DNA of 64,000 nucleotides, taken from assembly GCF_000142905.1 (NCBI RefSeq), contig NW_013657664.1:283900-347899 (forward strand), in the 5' to 3' direction. Made by a program: the position numbers and the translations under genes. Below, piece after piece: positions 1 through 11,300 of the stretch. Numbering within the stretch: position 1 is the first letter of the stretch; every line of letters begins with the position of its first letter. Below the pieces are notes generated by a model. It had not been told where the DNA came from. It ran no database searches and saw only the letters and a program-made list of their open reading frames with translations. Origin of the DNA: Thecamonas trahens ATCC 50062. Taxonomy: Eukaryota > Apusozoa > Apusomonadida > Apusomonadidae.

Positions 1-30
1 TCGTCGACGACCACCACCACACCACACCAT

Positions 31-54
31 CCCCCCCCCCCCCCCCCCCCCCCC
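31..54 (+). repeat. poly(C) tract, 24 C
   Basis: An uninterrupted run of 24 C ends 33 nt before the NDUFAF2 start codon. It is one of many long C runs on the sense strand just upstream of genes or inside introns in this window. Whether it is a promoter element, a 5' UTR element or neutral is not known. Confidence 0.9.
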
Positions 55-87
55 ACCCCACTCACACCCTCGCCACCTCTCTCTACC

Positions 88-603
88 ATGTCGTCTTTCC
101 TCGCCCGTGCTACCGCCGCCATCCGGGCCCGGGTCGGCGTTGCAGGGCCCACCACCGTCGGCCGCGACGCCGCGGGCAATGTCTTCCTCGAAGCCGATGG
201 GCGGCGGTATGTCGAGTTTGCCGAGGCCGACAACCCAGACCCGACCCAGGTCGACCCCATGTGGCAGATGTGGCTCCGCGGCAACCGCCCGGCGCCCACC
301 CCGGACGAGATCGCCGCCCGGGAGGAGGCCCGTGCCACTATGCGCAAGCGCATCAAGGAGGTCCAGGAGCGTGAGGCCCGTGAAGCGCTCGAGACCATCG
401 CAGAGTTTGGCTCCGAGCACGCCGTCGCAGGCATGCCGCGCCCTGCTGCAGCGGCTGCTACTGCCGCTGATGGCGCTGCTGACCCAAAGATGGCCGGTGA
501 GGCCATGCGCCGCGTCGACTCGGACGCCCCGCTCCCACCCACCGGTGCCTCTGGTACAGGCGATGACTTTCAGCCGGGCAAGTGGACGCCTAACAAGACA
601 TGA
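88..603 (+). CDS. NDUFAF2: NADH:ubiquinone oxidoreductase assembly factor 2 (NDUFAF2/mimitin, NDUFA12 family)
   Basis: Single-exon 171-aa protein, the usual length for NDUFAF2 (human about 169 aa). This mitochondrial factor assists late assembly of respiratory complex I and is a paralogue of the NDUFA12 subunit. Visible family marks are a GRDAAGNVFLE segment near residues 26-36 (the family's G-D-x-x-GN-x-Y/F-E), a following RRYVEF, then a W-x-x-WL segment with a proline-rich P-T-x-x-E turn, a charged helix, and the C-terminal signature FQPGKWTPNK. The N-terminal 20 residues are rich in Arg/Ala and lack acids, fitting mitochondrial targeting. The ATG is the first in frame, 33 nt after a poly(C) run. 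The gene converges on the coiled-coil gene with 28 bp between stops. NDUFA12 itself is the alternative; the C-terminal signature favours NDUFAF2. Confidence 0.8.
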   Translation: MSSFLARATAAIRARVGVAGPTTVGRDAAGNVFLEADGRRYVEFAEADNPDPTQVDPMWQMWLRGNRPAPTPDEIAAREEARATMRKRIKEVQEREAREALETIAEFGSEHAVAGMPRPAAAAATAADGAADPKMAGEAMRRVDSDAPLPPTGASGTGDDFQPGKWTPNKT

Positions 604-631
604 TTGTGATTCATTGCAAGGGTACAACGCG

Positions 632-1840
632 TTAATCGCGCCGCGGCGATGCCGGCGGTGTCTCGCGCCGCGGCGACACCGGCGGCGAATCGCGCTCTGA
701 CCGCGGCGATGCAGCCGCGGCTGCGGCCGCCGCGGCAATTGACGGCGGCGTCCGGTCGCGCCGTGCCCCAGCCGCTGGCAGCGGTGTCGCGTCACTGGTC
801 GGCGAGTGCTCATCCGCCGCCGAAGTAAATGCCTCGCCACCGGCGCCTGCGCCCGCCGCCGCCAGTGCGCTCGCTGCCGCCTGCTGCTCGGCGATGTGCT
901 CTTGCAGCAACGCGATTTTGGCCTCGAGGGCAGTTTTGCGTGAGATGAGCTCGCCTTCGCGTCCGCGGAGTGTTGCCACCTGCTGCGCCTGCCGCACAAG
1001 AACCATCAGCTCTACCTGCCGGATCTTGATCTCCAGCAGCTTCGACTGCACCTGTCGCATCGCAGCCTGCGCCTCGACTTGCCGGATCTGCGATTGCAGG
1101 ATGCGAATCCGCTGCTCTTGTGCAGCTTGCGCCGAGCTAGACTCGCCGATTGCCCGCGCCCGCCGGCTCGCCGCTCCGCGCGGGGTCTGCCGATCCAGCC
1201 GCAGCATCTGCAGCCGCCGCTCCCGCGACCGCGCCACCGACAGCGACGCCACCGTGACTAGGCTCGGCGCCGGCACCCGTGACCCACGCGCAAGAACCTG
1301 CGCCCGCCGCTCCGCCTGCCGCGCCGTCTGCACCTCGCGCGACGCCCGCTGCCGCAGCAGCCGCCGCCGCTTCTCCTTGGTCCGCTCCAGCTGCCACAGC
1401 AGCCACTCACGCTCCACAAGGTACGCCACCCGCGGCATTGCCGTAAACGCCGACAGCTCGCCCTCCAGATCCAGCTGCCACTTGCGGTGCACCGCCAGAC
1501 CGTCGCCCGGCACCGTCGGCACCGGAACCAGGTACACCCGTTCCGGCCCGCCGCCGGCGCCCCGGGCCGCCTCACTGCTGCACTCGTCGGCGCCACCGGC
1601 TGTCGCACTCGCAGCCATTGCCACCGCCACCGCCCGCGCCTCACCAACATCGCTACCGTCTTCTCCGGCCCCGGTCTCGCTGCCAGTGTCGGCGCCGGTC
1701 GTCGCCTTGCCCGCCGCCGCCGCCGCCTGCCACGCCTCCACCCCGAGGACAGCGGCCAGGTACGGCAGCAGCAGGGAGACGTCAATGGTTCCATGCTGCG
1801 GCGCAGACGCCCCGCCTACCAGCATCGACGCAGTTGCCAT
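632..1840 (-). CDS. Coiled-coil protein of unknown function
   Basis: I do not recognise this 402-aa protein. From the ATG at 1840 it has a short hydrophobic helix (SLLLPYLAAVLGV), an Ala/Gly/acidic linker, a segment with paired Trp (LVEREWLLWQLERTKEKRR), and a long heptad-rich coiled coil near residues 220-330 rich in Q, E, R and L. It ends in a low-complexity Ser-Pro tail with repeated SPRRETPPASPRRD-type motifs that could be proline-directed phosphorylation sites. The upstream in-frame extension to 2161 is low-complexity and probably 5' UTR, so I start at 1840. A long ORF on the opposite strand (894-2138) is Ser/Arg/Cys-rich shadow. The coding strand is chosen on the coiled-coil pattern. 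Confidence 0.6.
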   Translation of the reverse strand: MATASMLVGGASAPQHGTIDVSLLLPYLAAVLGVEAWQAAAAAGKATTGADTGSETGAGEDGSDVGEARAVAVAMAASATAGGADECSSEAARGAGGGPERVYLVPVPTVPGDGLAVHRKWQLDLEGELSAFTAMPRVAYLVEREWLLWQLERTKEKRRRLLRQRASREVQTARQAERRAQVLARGSRVPAPSLVTVASLSVARSRERRLQMLRLDRQTPRGAASRRARAIGESSSAQAAQEQRIRILQSQIRQVEAQAAMRQVQSKLLEIKIRQVELMVLVRQAQQVATLRGREGELISRKTALEAKIALLQEHIAEQQAAASALAAAGAGAGGEAFTSAADEHSPTSDATPLPAAGARRDRTPPSIAAAAAAAAASPRSERDSPPVSPRRETPPASPRRD

Positions 1841-2305
1841 GCTGTCGCCGTCACCGTCACCGTCGCCGTCGTTGTCGCTGTCTCTGTCTCTGCCTATGCC
1901 ACTTTGCCAGCCGTGCTGTCGCCTTGCCGAACACTGGCGGCTTGGCCTTTGCTCTCCGGCCTGCTGTCCTCGGTCCTGCCTTGCTTGTAAAGCACACGTC
2001 CTGTTCACCGCTTGTGCTTTCTCTCTCCCTCTTTCTCTCTCGCTGTCTGGGAACGACAAGTGTGCTCTCTGGCTCTCACCCCCTCGCCCCTCCCCACCGC
2101 CACCACAATGTCCCGGCCCGCACTCGCCCCGTGTCTGATGGCTGCATGCGCGCTGCCTCACCGCCCGTCACTCAAAAAAAGGTCCATCGTTGCAAGCTCG
2201 CCGCCAGACTTCTCCGCCAGCTGAGACAGACCTCTGCCTTTGCTGTACTTCATCGGGTTTATGTAGATAGGCGGGGCGAGCGTGCGTGCGGTTGCTTTGC
2301 CGCTG
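1841..2305. other. Intergenic: 5' flank of the coiled-coil gene and 3' flank of VPS13
   Basis: 465 bp without a convincing gene. It holds CT-rich stretches near 2015-2045 that read as purine-rich on the minus strand, and a TAAA-containing segment shortly after the VPS13 stop. I see no RNA gene. Confidence 0.5.
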
Positions 2306-5300
2306 CTACCGCTGGGCGCTGTCTCGCGGGCGGACAACTTGAAGAAACTCGCCCGTTGACGCACGGTACACTGCGCCGATCTCTGCAAGCTTATCCTCGC
2401 GATCACCGACAACGCACACCAGCCTGTCGCGGCCACCGATCATTCGCCGAAGTGCAATCACGAACCTTGCGGCCGGCGCGTCCGGCACTACAATCTCTGA
2501 CACGTCACCAAACCCGATGTTCAGTGGCTGCGCAGACGTCACTAGACCGCGGAGCATGTTGAGCGAGACTTCGGCGGCCCGCCGCGCCGGCATTTGGCCT
2601 GTTGCATCTGCCCGTGTCGCAAGCACCTCAGGCTCTGGCGCCTGCATCAGCGCCGCCCGCGCCCGGTGGCCCCAGGACCGCATCGACTTGCGCGCAGACG
2701 CCGCCAGCACGCAGTCGTGCAGGACGTCTGCGAGGGCAAAGACTAGGATGCCGTCCATCGACACTACAAGCACGTGGTCAATCATCCGCCGCTCGCCGGC
2801 GTGCGGCCCGGCCTCCATCTTAGCCACAAAGTGCGTCACATACTCGCATCCGTGGTCAACGCACCAGCCCGAGAGCCCGGCCTTGAGAAGCGCCTCTGTC
2901 CGGGCCGGCGAGACGTGGACTCGCTTCTGCACCACGTACTGTCCGGTCCCGGTCGAGTTCTTGAGGCCTTCAAAGACCTTGCTGAGCAAGTCAAACGTGC
3001 CGTCGATCGACTTGAGCGGGAGCCCCACAAGGCCCTTGCCAGTGCCGAGCATTCCGCCCAGCAGCCACCCGCGTCGCTGCGCGCCGTACCACGGCTGAAG
3101 CACCAGTCCCGAGCACCCAGACCACAGCCCGCGCCCAAACTCGAGTGAACCGAGCCCAAAGCCGACAACCACGTTGCGTGGATGCCGCCGCGCCGCCCGT
3201 CGCTTCACCGCAATGTATCGGTCATCAAACGTCAGCCGTGCTGCGCTTCGGGCCACCGTCGACGTGATTTTGTACAGCGACATCAGCGCCGCGTCGCTCA
3301 CGTTCTTGACCAGCGAGTATGTCCCGCGCGCAAGGCCGAAGAAAAACGCCCCAGGCGTGTCGTCCATCACTAGCGCATTAAACGGCAGCCGCACAAAGTC
3401 GGTGCACCCCTCACGAATCCGCGCCAGCGCACCCAGCGGGTTGCCGATGACGTCGAGCGAACCCACAAACACCCCCATGTCCGCCAGACCCAGCGTGTTG
3501 TCAAAGTACATCTTGCGGAGCGCAGGCACAAGCTCTGCTCTTGAGACAAACCACTGCATCTGCTGACAATGCGCAAGCTCCAGTGGCGCGCCATCCCGAA
3601 TGATCGGCCAGTCCATGTCGTTGTCTCCCACACACACCATGATTGAGATTGGGAAAATAACCAGCGCGTCGATGTACATCTCATCAGTCTCACTCCGCTG
3701 GAGACCCACAGGCAGCGGGTTCTCGTCCACCACGTACCGTGCTCGCCGCACGCTCGGATCCTTCGCCCCGAGTGTCTTCCGCGCTTTGTCTTCGCCGCCA
3801 AAGAACGCCCGCATCTCCACGAGCTTGGAGACCAGTCCGCCGTCGATCTTGGCCACGAGTGGGAGGAGGCGAAGACCGCAGTACTCGATTGACCGGAACC
3901 CGTCGTCAATCGACCACTCGAACAGCGCCTCCACCATCGACGCGTCCTGCGACCCGATGCCTGCGTGCGAGTCCGCCAGCGCAAGCACCACGTCGTACTC
4001 GGCCAGCGGCATCATGTTGTCCACCTGCACGTTTCCGACCGTCAAGTGCGCGTGTTCTTTGCCGCCAGTCATGTGCACCTCGCACCGCACCTCCTCCAGC
4101 GACATGTGCACGAGCTCGCCGCCGCTCGCCTCGTCTGCAAGCGTGACTCCAGCAGCAGGCACACGGATGCGGAGTCGCGCAGAGCCTGGGTCGTCGTCGT
4201 CGCCACCACCGCCGCCGCCACGAGAGCCGCCGCCGCCGCTTCCCTCCAGGACCACGGCCTTGGTCACACCGCGCATCCGTACCACGTACCTCAGTCGCTG
4301 CAGCCCACCGGTGTTGGCGCCTGCCTCTCCTTCGGGCTCGCTGTCGTCGCCGTCGCTTGCCTCGCCGCTTGCCTCACCCTCCCCGCCAAAAAGCAGCGCA
4401 TCCACGTCGAGTGCGTCCACGCCCACGCCGTGCAGCGCCGCGAGATCGCTCGCGTTGAGACTCATTCGGACAGATCGCCGCGACCGCGTCCGCGTCACGA
4501 CGCCCCGCGCCGCGTTGCTGCTGCTTGTGCCCGGGATTGAGCCGTAGCCTCTAGCCTCGGATGCCAACGACGTCCACTCTCCGCTACCTTCGAGGTTGAC
4601 CTCGCCATCGCCAAGCGCCTGGACTGCGAACGGATGCGACCAGTCAAGCGGGAGGAGAAGCCGCACAATTTGGCCATCTACCACGCCCAGCCGTCCGGTC
4701 GGCGGATCAGCAATCCGAAACTCGCTGACTGGATCCCATGGCACCGACGTCACTCGCCCCTCGCCCAGCCGCGCCACTTGGATCCGCCGGTGCGAGACCG
4801 AGCTCGGCCAATGCAGCGGCTTCATCTCACCGGGAACAAGAACCACCAGCTCCTCGGGCTCCTGTGAGAGGCCAGCTGTCGGCGACCGAGGTCCCAGTGG
4901 GAGCGTGTGCGCGTGCCGCCGCACCACGAGCGTCTCCTTGCTCCGGTTGATGATCACCTGCTCCGCGGCCTCGCGCGCTGGGTTGAGCGCCACATGTGAG
5001 ACAAAGCCGATGTTAGTGACAACCACTTCAAAGGTATGGTACTCGAATCGGCCGTTGCCGCCCAAGGACGCTAGCCGGACCGTCGATGCCTTGGACTCGG
5101 CCTCATCGAGTCCGATCCGGACCGAGCCCCAAACGTCACCGCTATCGAGCACCTCGATCGGCCGCTGCAGGCAGTGGTCCAACGCATGCAGTCGATCGCC
5201 GGGCTCACCGAGTCCGACCATGACCCGCATCGTCCACTTGGCCACATCACGCGTCTCACCGGCGCCCACTGTCACTCGCGAGCCTCTGGCCTCTGCAAGC

Positions 5301-8300
5301 GGCACCGTGTCTAGCCGCACTACCCGGTCGAGGTTGTTGATGATTCTCAGCCTTGGCTTCCAGGCCACTGCCCGCGCCGAGCCGTCCAGCACTCGCACCT
5401 CTTCAACCACAGAGCATTGTGTGGAGAGGTTCAGGATGCGGGTCGACTCGGAGGTCAGCGCACCCACAGCATGCCACTCGGGCACGCCGGCCTCGCGGAC
5501 CAGCAGCGACTTTTCCGCCGGCTCTCCACGCCACGAAAATGGGATCTTGCTCCCAGGCTCGAGTGCCAGCACTGCATCGCTCCCGTGCTGCTTCACATCA
5601 AGGCTCACCTCGGTATGGTTGACCAGCACATACGGAACCAACACAAAGACCGACCGCGCCCCACAACCGCGCGCGTACCGCTGGTTGACCCGAACACTCA
5701 GCTCGAGCTCGGGCTGCGCCGTCACGTCGCGGGTCGACGACCGAACGCCCACAAGAAGCGCTCGTGGGACCTCGAGCGCCACCCCATCCGACCACACGTC
5801 GTAGCCCGGCAGCAGCCGGAACGCAAGGCTTCCGGTAGCTTCGACAAACATGGGCCGTGTTTCGTAAGGTGGAAGCTCATCAGAGCCAATCAGCTCTGTA
5901 CCCACGGTAAACTCGAGTGGGAACGGCGACCGATTGGCGATAACTAGCGGCGGAACCAGCGACGCCGTTTGCTGTGAGCCGCCGGAGCCAAAGCCAAAGA
6001 CCACAAGGACCGAGAGATCCTGCTGGCTTCCCGATGGGCCGGCTTCTCGTGGCAGCCGCAGCGGCGTTACCGAGCCCGGCCTGCCAAACGCAAATGGCGC
6101 CGACCATGCGTCTGCGCCGTGGAGCTGGACCTGCCACGAGGCCTGGGTCCAGTTCTCGTCGTGGCACATCGCTACTGACGCTCCTGCTTCCACGTGCCGC
6201 GCTCGCCCAGCTTCAGGCCCTCCCACGCACCGGATGGTGACCCGGAATGGCGTGTCGTTGACCAGTGCATGCGCGCATGTCAGCCGGACAATCTTCTTCA
6301 GTCCCCGCGCTTCGACAGAGGCTATGACTCCGCGCGTGAGCGGGACCTCTTGCCATGTCGCCAGCTGCGCCGCCGACGAGGTCAACGAGAGCGAAGACGA
6401 CGATGCCGCCACCGACGAAAGCGGTGAAAACGACGAGACTAGCGGATCTGCAAAGCCCAACCGTGCCGCCGATGCCGTGTTGATGCCCTTGTGAAGAATC
6501 ACCGTCGATGAGCCGGCCGACGCCAGTGCCAGCGGATGCGCCGTCTGCCAGCCGGTCTCCCACTCGAGGTCCAGTGCCTTGGGCAAGTACGGGTTGGCGA
6601 AAGCAAAGACCGTCGAGCTCGACGGCCCGACTCGGACTGTCTGCTTGGACCGCGTCTGGCCAAACGTGACAGCTGTCTCAGTCTCATTGATCAGCACGTA
6701 CTCGAGGTGTGAGAGCATGTCATTTGACATGGCTGCCTCTTCGCGCGAGAACAGCGCCACGTACTCGGTCATCTGCCGCAGAATCTCCTTGGTGAGGGTC
6801 ACCTCGACGGCTGTCAGTGCCACAAGCTCAGCTTCGAAGCGCGACCGCTTTGAGTTCACCGTCCACGGCAGAACCCGACCGTTGATCCCCATCACAAACG
6901 GATGGATGACTGTCTCTGGAATGGTAAAATTGACGTTGTTGACCATGACCTCGAGCTGGCCCACAGCCTCAAACTCGGCATCGCCCTCCTGCGGAATCGA
7001 CGCCATACCCGACGCCTCGTCGGCGTACACATAGAAGAGCACAACCTGGTCGGCGTAGTCCGAGACAACGCTCACGTCCAGCGCCTTGATTCCGACCTTG
7101 ATCTCCTTGGGCACAAAAAGTTCGTCGCGATCTCTGCTGGTGTCCGCCATCGCTGTGCTGGCGGCCACCGGCCGCGTCCGTGCTTCGCCGAGCTCGGTTG
7201 CGTACCGGTCCACAATCCGCCAGCACACCAGCGACTTGCGGACAGAAATCTCCGCCACAATCGGCTCGGCCTCGGCGGTGATGGCCATGAATGGTGTGCC
7301 GAGCAGGCCCTGCGCCTTGTACGAAGACGAGACCCGTGTGGAGAACGGCTGAATGACTAGCACGTTTTGCGAGACGCGCAGTGTCGCTGGATCTGCCGTC
7401 ACAAGCCGAACAAGCGCCGCTCCAACAAACGCATCGGTCTGGTTGACCGAGAGGTCGTACGCGCACGCATTGTTCTCGTTCGACACAAACATCGTCTGAG
7501 TCGCAAGCTCGAGCACCGACGTCTGGCTTCCCACTGACGTCTCCTGCAGGACCAGCGACGGGTCGCGGACCACAGCCTTGAGTAGGATCTTGTTGCGACG
7601 AAATTCGGCCCACGGACTCGGCTCTGCCGACGGCTCCGAGTCGAGGCGGACACGCGATGCGGGGAGACTGTCGCTCGACGCGCCCGCGCTTGACGGCCCT
7701 GCGACGACAGCCACCATCTGCTCGCTGACCGCTGCAGCGGCTGCCGCCTGCACCTGCGCCTCTTGCAGCGTTCGTTGAGCTGTCGGAAGGTCGAGGACCG
7801 TGCCCCGACCAAGCATTGCCGTCATTGACCGCTGCATCCGAAGGTAGCGCCGCCGCACAGCCTGTTGCGCACCGAGGGCGGAGAAGAACGTGGTAATGCC
7901 GTCCACCACCTGTGGTGCGTAAAGGCCGATCAGCGGGGCCACGTCCATGTTCCACCGCCGCCGCGCAACGTGTCGCTCTGCCGTTGTCGACCACTCGTAC
8001 ACGCCCTGCGAGGAAAAGGTGATCGAGTCGGTCGCTTCGGCCTGCGATGCCCGCGAGCTGGTCTCATACACCGACACAACCGTTGCGAGCAGGGCCACGC
8101 CATGGTCGGTCTCGTGGCTCCCGGGCGCGGGACGCTCTAGCGCGCGTGCAACAGAGCCCGATGCTGCCGAGCTGCAAGCGTGCGATCTGGGCAGTGGTGT
8201 ACAAGGCAGTTCTGAAGACGATGACGATGACTCGAGATCAAGCTCGGTTGCAGCGCCCGAGTCGGAGTATGAGACTGAGTCCAAGTCTGAGCTCGAGCTC

Positions 8301-11300
8301 GAGCTCGAGCTCGAGCTTGAGACTGTGGTTGAGGTGGCTGCGGATACTGACGAGCGCACGGCCGAGTCGGTCATTGACGTGAGTCCGTCGTCGCTATCGA
8401 GAGGCAGTGGCGACGGTTGACCAATCACTGCCGACAAGTCCAAGACCAACTTGCCACTGGCAGTGCTGGGCAAGATCGAAGGCCGCGATTGCGTGCCCGG
8501 CGACGGTGAGGCCAGAAACGAGACACCGATCTGGCCAGGCGAGTCGAGCTCGTCGGCATCAAACCAGCCATTGGCAAGCCCAACTCGTGGCGTTGTGCCG
8601 GCTGCAGAGTCAGCCAACGGTGGGGATGGCGCGTGGCTCATGGTTGGCGTCCGCCACGACGCACTGCGCGGCGTCTGCCGGTCAGACTCCCGCCCGGCCG
8701 GCATGCGCGAGGCTGCAAAGCCCTGTGCGAGATCCTTGGGCATGAGCACGGTTGTGCCGGTCCCATCACGGACGACAAGCTCACTTGCCACCATCTGGTA
8801 GTCCCACCCCGGCTTGAGGCTCCCGTCGACCGAGCTGACCGAGTCGGCCAGAGCAAGGCGGAGATTCTCGACCAAAAACGTGGTGAGCGGCGGGGCATGG
8901 AGGCCTGCGGCCGGATCGGCGAGGGTGAGCGCCAGCGCCCCAAGCGTCAAGTGTACGCTTCGGGTGTTGCCGACATGGCGCGGCGGAGAGGTCGACGATG
9001 CCTGCTGCGGCAGCGGCGGGAGCGGGCGGGCAGCGCGCGCGACGTCGCCAAAGGTCCGCCGGTTGGAGACACGCTGCGGAAGGCACGTGCGAAACGCGCT
9101 TGGTTTTCAGCAGAGTTGATAAGGAGGACCAGCTGCTCACGCGAGAGCGAGAGCTGGACCTCGGGCATGACGACGGACCACTGCGAGACCCAGGCTTCGA
9201 GCGCAGGATCAAGCCAGCGGAGCGAGGCGACAGCAGCGTCGGTCGGGGCCGCTAGCGGCGAGCGGTGCAGCACGCCATGCTCGTAGACAAAAGCCGAGAT
9301 GGCCGCACCGCGCCAGGCGGTTGAGACCAGCTCGCGGTTGAGGTCCAGCCCGCGGCGGCTGACATCAACTTGCTCAACAACTACAGGAACACACTCGACG
9401 GTCTCGGGAGTCTCTACAACGAGCAGCTCGCACGAAGTGAGCCGCACGTCGTAGTTGGCGCCCGAGACAAACTGGCGGACGTCAAGTCGGGCGTCACGGG
9501 CGAGAATGAGGTCGGCAAGCGCGTCTACCACCGACGCAGCCTGCTCCTGGGCAGCGGCGGATGCCGATGAGCCGGAGAGCGAGCCATTGGCAAAGGCGAC
9601 AATGTCTGCCATGGCTGGTAGGAGTAGACAGACGCGGACGCCGTCGAGCCTGACCCAGGCCGCGTCAAAGGCAATCTTAGAGTAGGCCGGCGAGAGCCAG
9701 TCAAAGGCTTGTGCGCCGAGTGGCGACGCTGGTGGGATGGCCATGATGTCGGAGAACTGGGTGCAGAACGACTCTGGCCCGAGCTGGAGCGCCGGCGGCA
9801 TGTTGACTCGCAGGTGCTCGAGTCTGACCACCAAGTTGGCCTGCTGTCTTCCGCTGGAGGTGCTGACGTGTGCAGGCAGGCCGAAGACCGGCGCCGCCGA
9901 TGCCATCGGCGTGACTAGAGAGGCAAACGGTGAGGCCGAGTGCTTAGGTGAGTGGACGTCAAAGGTCTCAACCTGAGCCTTGAGGACCAGCATGGCGATG
10001 TGCGTTTCGGCGACGACCTGGCAGCCTGCAGCCGAAAAGACCGCGAGGGTGACTGGCGGCATGCCGGGCTCGTCATGGAGGAGCGAGATCGCCGCCGACT
10101 CGCAGTGAGTCGAGAGGAGGGAGACCATCGGAATGTCGGTGAAGATGTCCTCGTCAAGATCAAGGGTGTCGAGCAGGAGAGTATGAGTGGTGGAGTCGGA
10201 CTGCGGCGGCGCCTCAGCAAAGGTCCGCCACAGATAGCGGAGGCGCCCGGCAAAGGCAGACGACTCGACGCGGGTGTGAAACAGAATGCGTTGCTCCATG
10301 ACCGACTGTAGGTAGGCGTAGTGATGCTGGGTGAGGCTCAGTGCCACATCCGAGAGCGAGAGCCACAGCTCCAGCTGCGGCAGGTCGGTGCGGCTCTCAT
10401 CGTCGCCAACGAACCACTCGTGGAAGGCGAGGTCGACAACGACGTTGAGCGGCGGGAGGGCAAGCCACGGCTCGACGGCGCTAGGGTGGCGGACATCGGT
10501 GACGGCGAGAGCGACGTTTTTGCACTGAAGCTGGAATCGCTGGACGTGCTGCGGCGGGAGGGTGTCGAGGGCATGTGCGAGGGCAAAGGTCGAGGTGATG
10601 TCGGTGTCTGCGACCGGAAAGACACCCGCGGGCGCGACAAACAGTGGGTTCGAGCCAAACACCGAAGGTGGCGGCACTGATGGCGCGACAGTAGCCAGGA
10701 CAATGTTGTCGGCAGAGAGTCGCCAGGCCTGAGCCGAGAGCACCATCGGGCCGACGTAACCGTTGTACGGCGGGAGGGCGATCGACGGCGAGCGGAGCTC
10801 AAAGGTGCAGAGCATGTCGTCGTAGAGAACCGACTCGACGAGCGAGTCGACGCGCTGGGCAAGGCGCTCGGCAGGGACAAGGGCAGAGAGGACCTGCGAC
10901 GCCGGAGTTACCGTGCTTGCGACTCGACGCAGGAGCTCGCGGTCGTAGACGGCATCAAAGGCGAGGATGCGCCCAGTGAGCTCGCGGCCAAAGACGACAT
11001 CCGACTCGGCGCGAGTGTCGAGTTTGAGATGGCGCGGGATGTGGCGGATGACGTACTTGAGCTTGAGCAACGGCGGCCCTCCGCGGGTGCCCGGGTGTTG
11101 TGCGGCGAGTTCAGCCGCCGACGCCGACGAGGCAACCTGGCTTGTGGGCGAGAGGGCGGTGGTGTAGCTGGGATGCTTGGTCGGAGGCGCATTGAGCTCG
11201 CGGCAGACAAGCGACTGCATCGAGACCTGCAGCTCAGACTGAGTAAACTTGAGATTTTGCATGCCGTCGGCCGCCGCCGCCACTGACTCGGGATCGAGGG

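Noticed and set aside
894..2138. 414-residue plus-strand ORF opposite the coiled-coil gene
   Set aside because: Composition is Ser/Arg/Cys noise, as expected for the complement of GC-rich coding DNA; the minus strand shows heptads.
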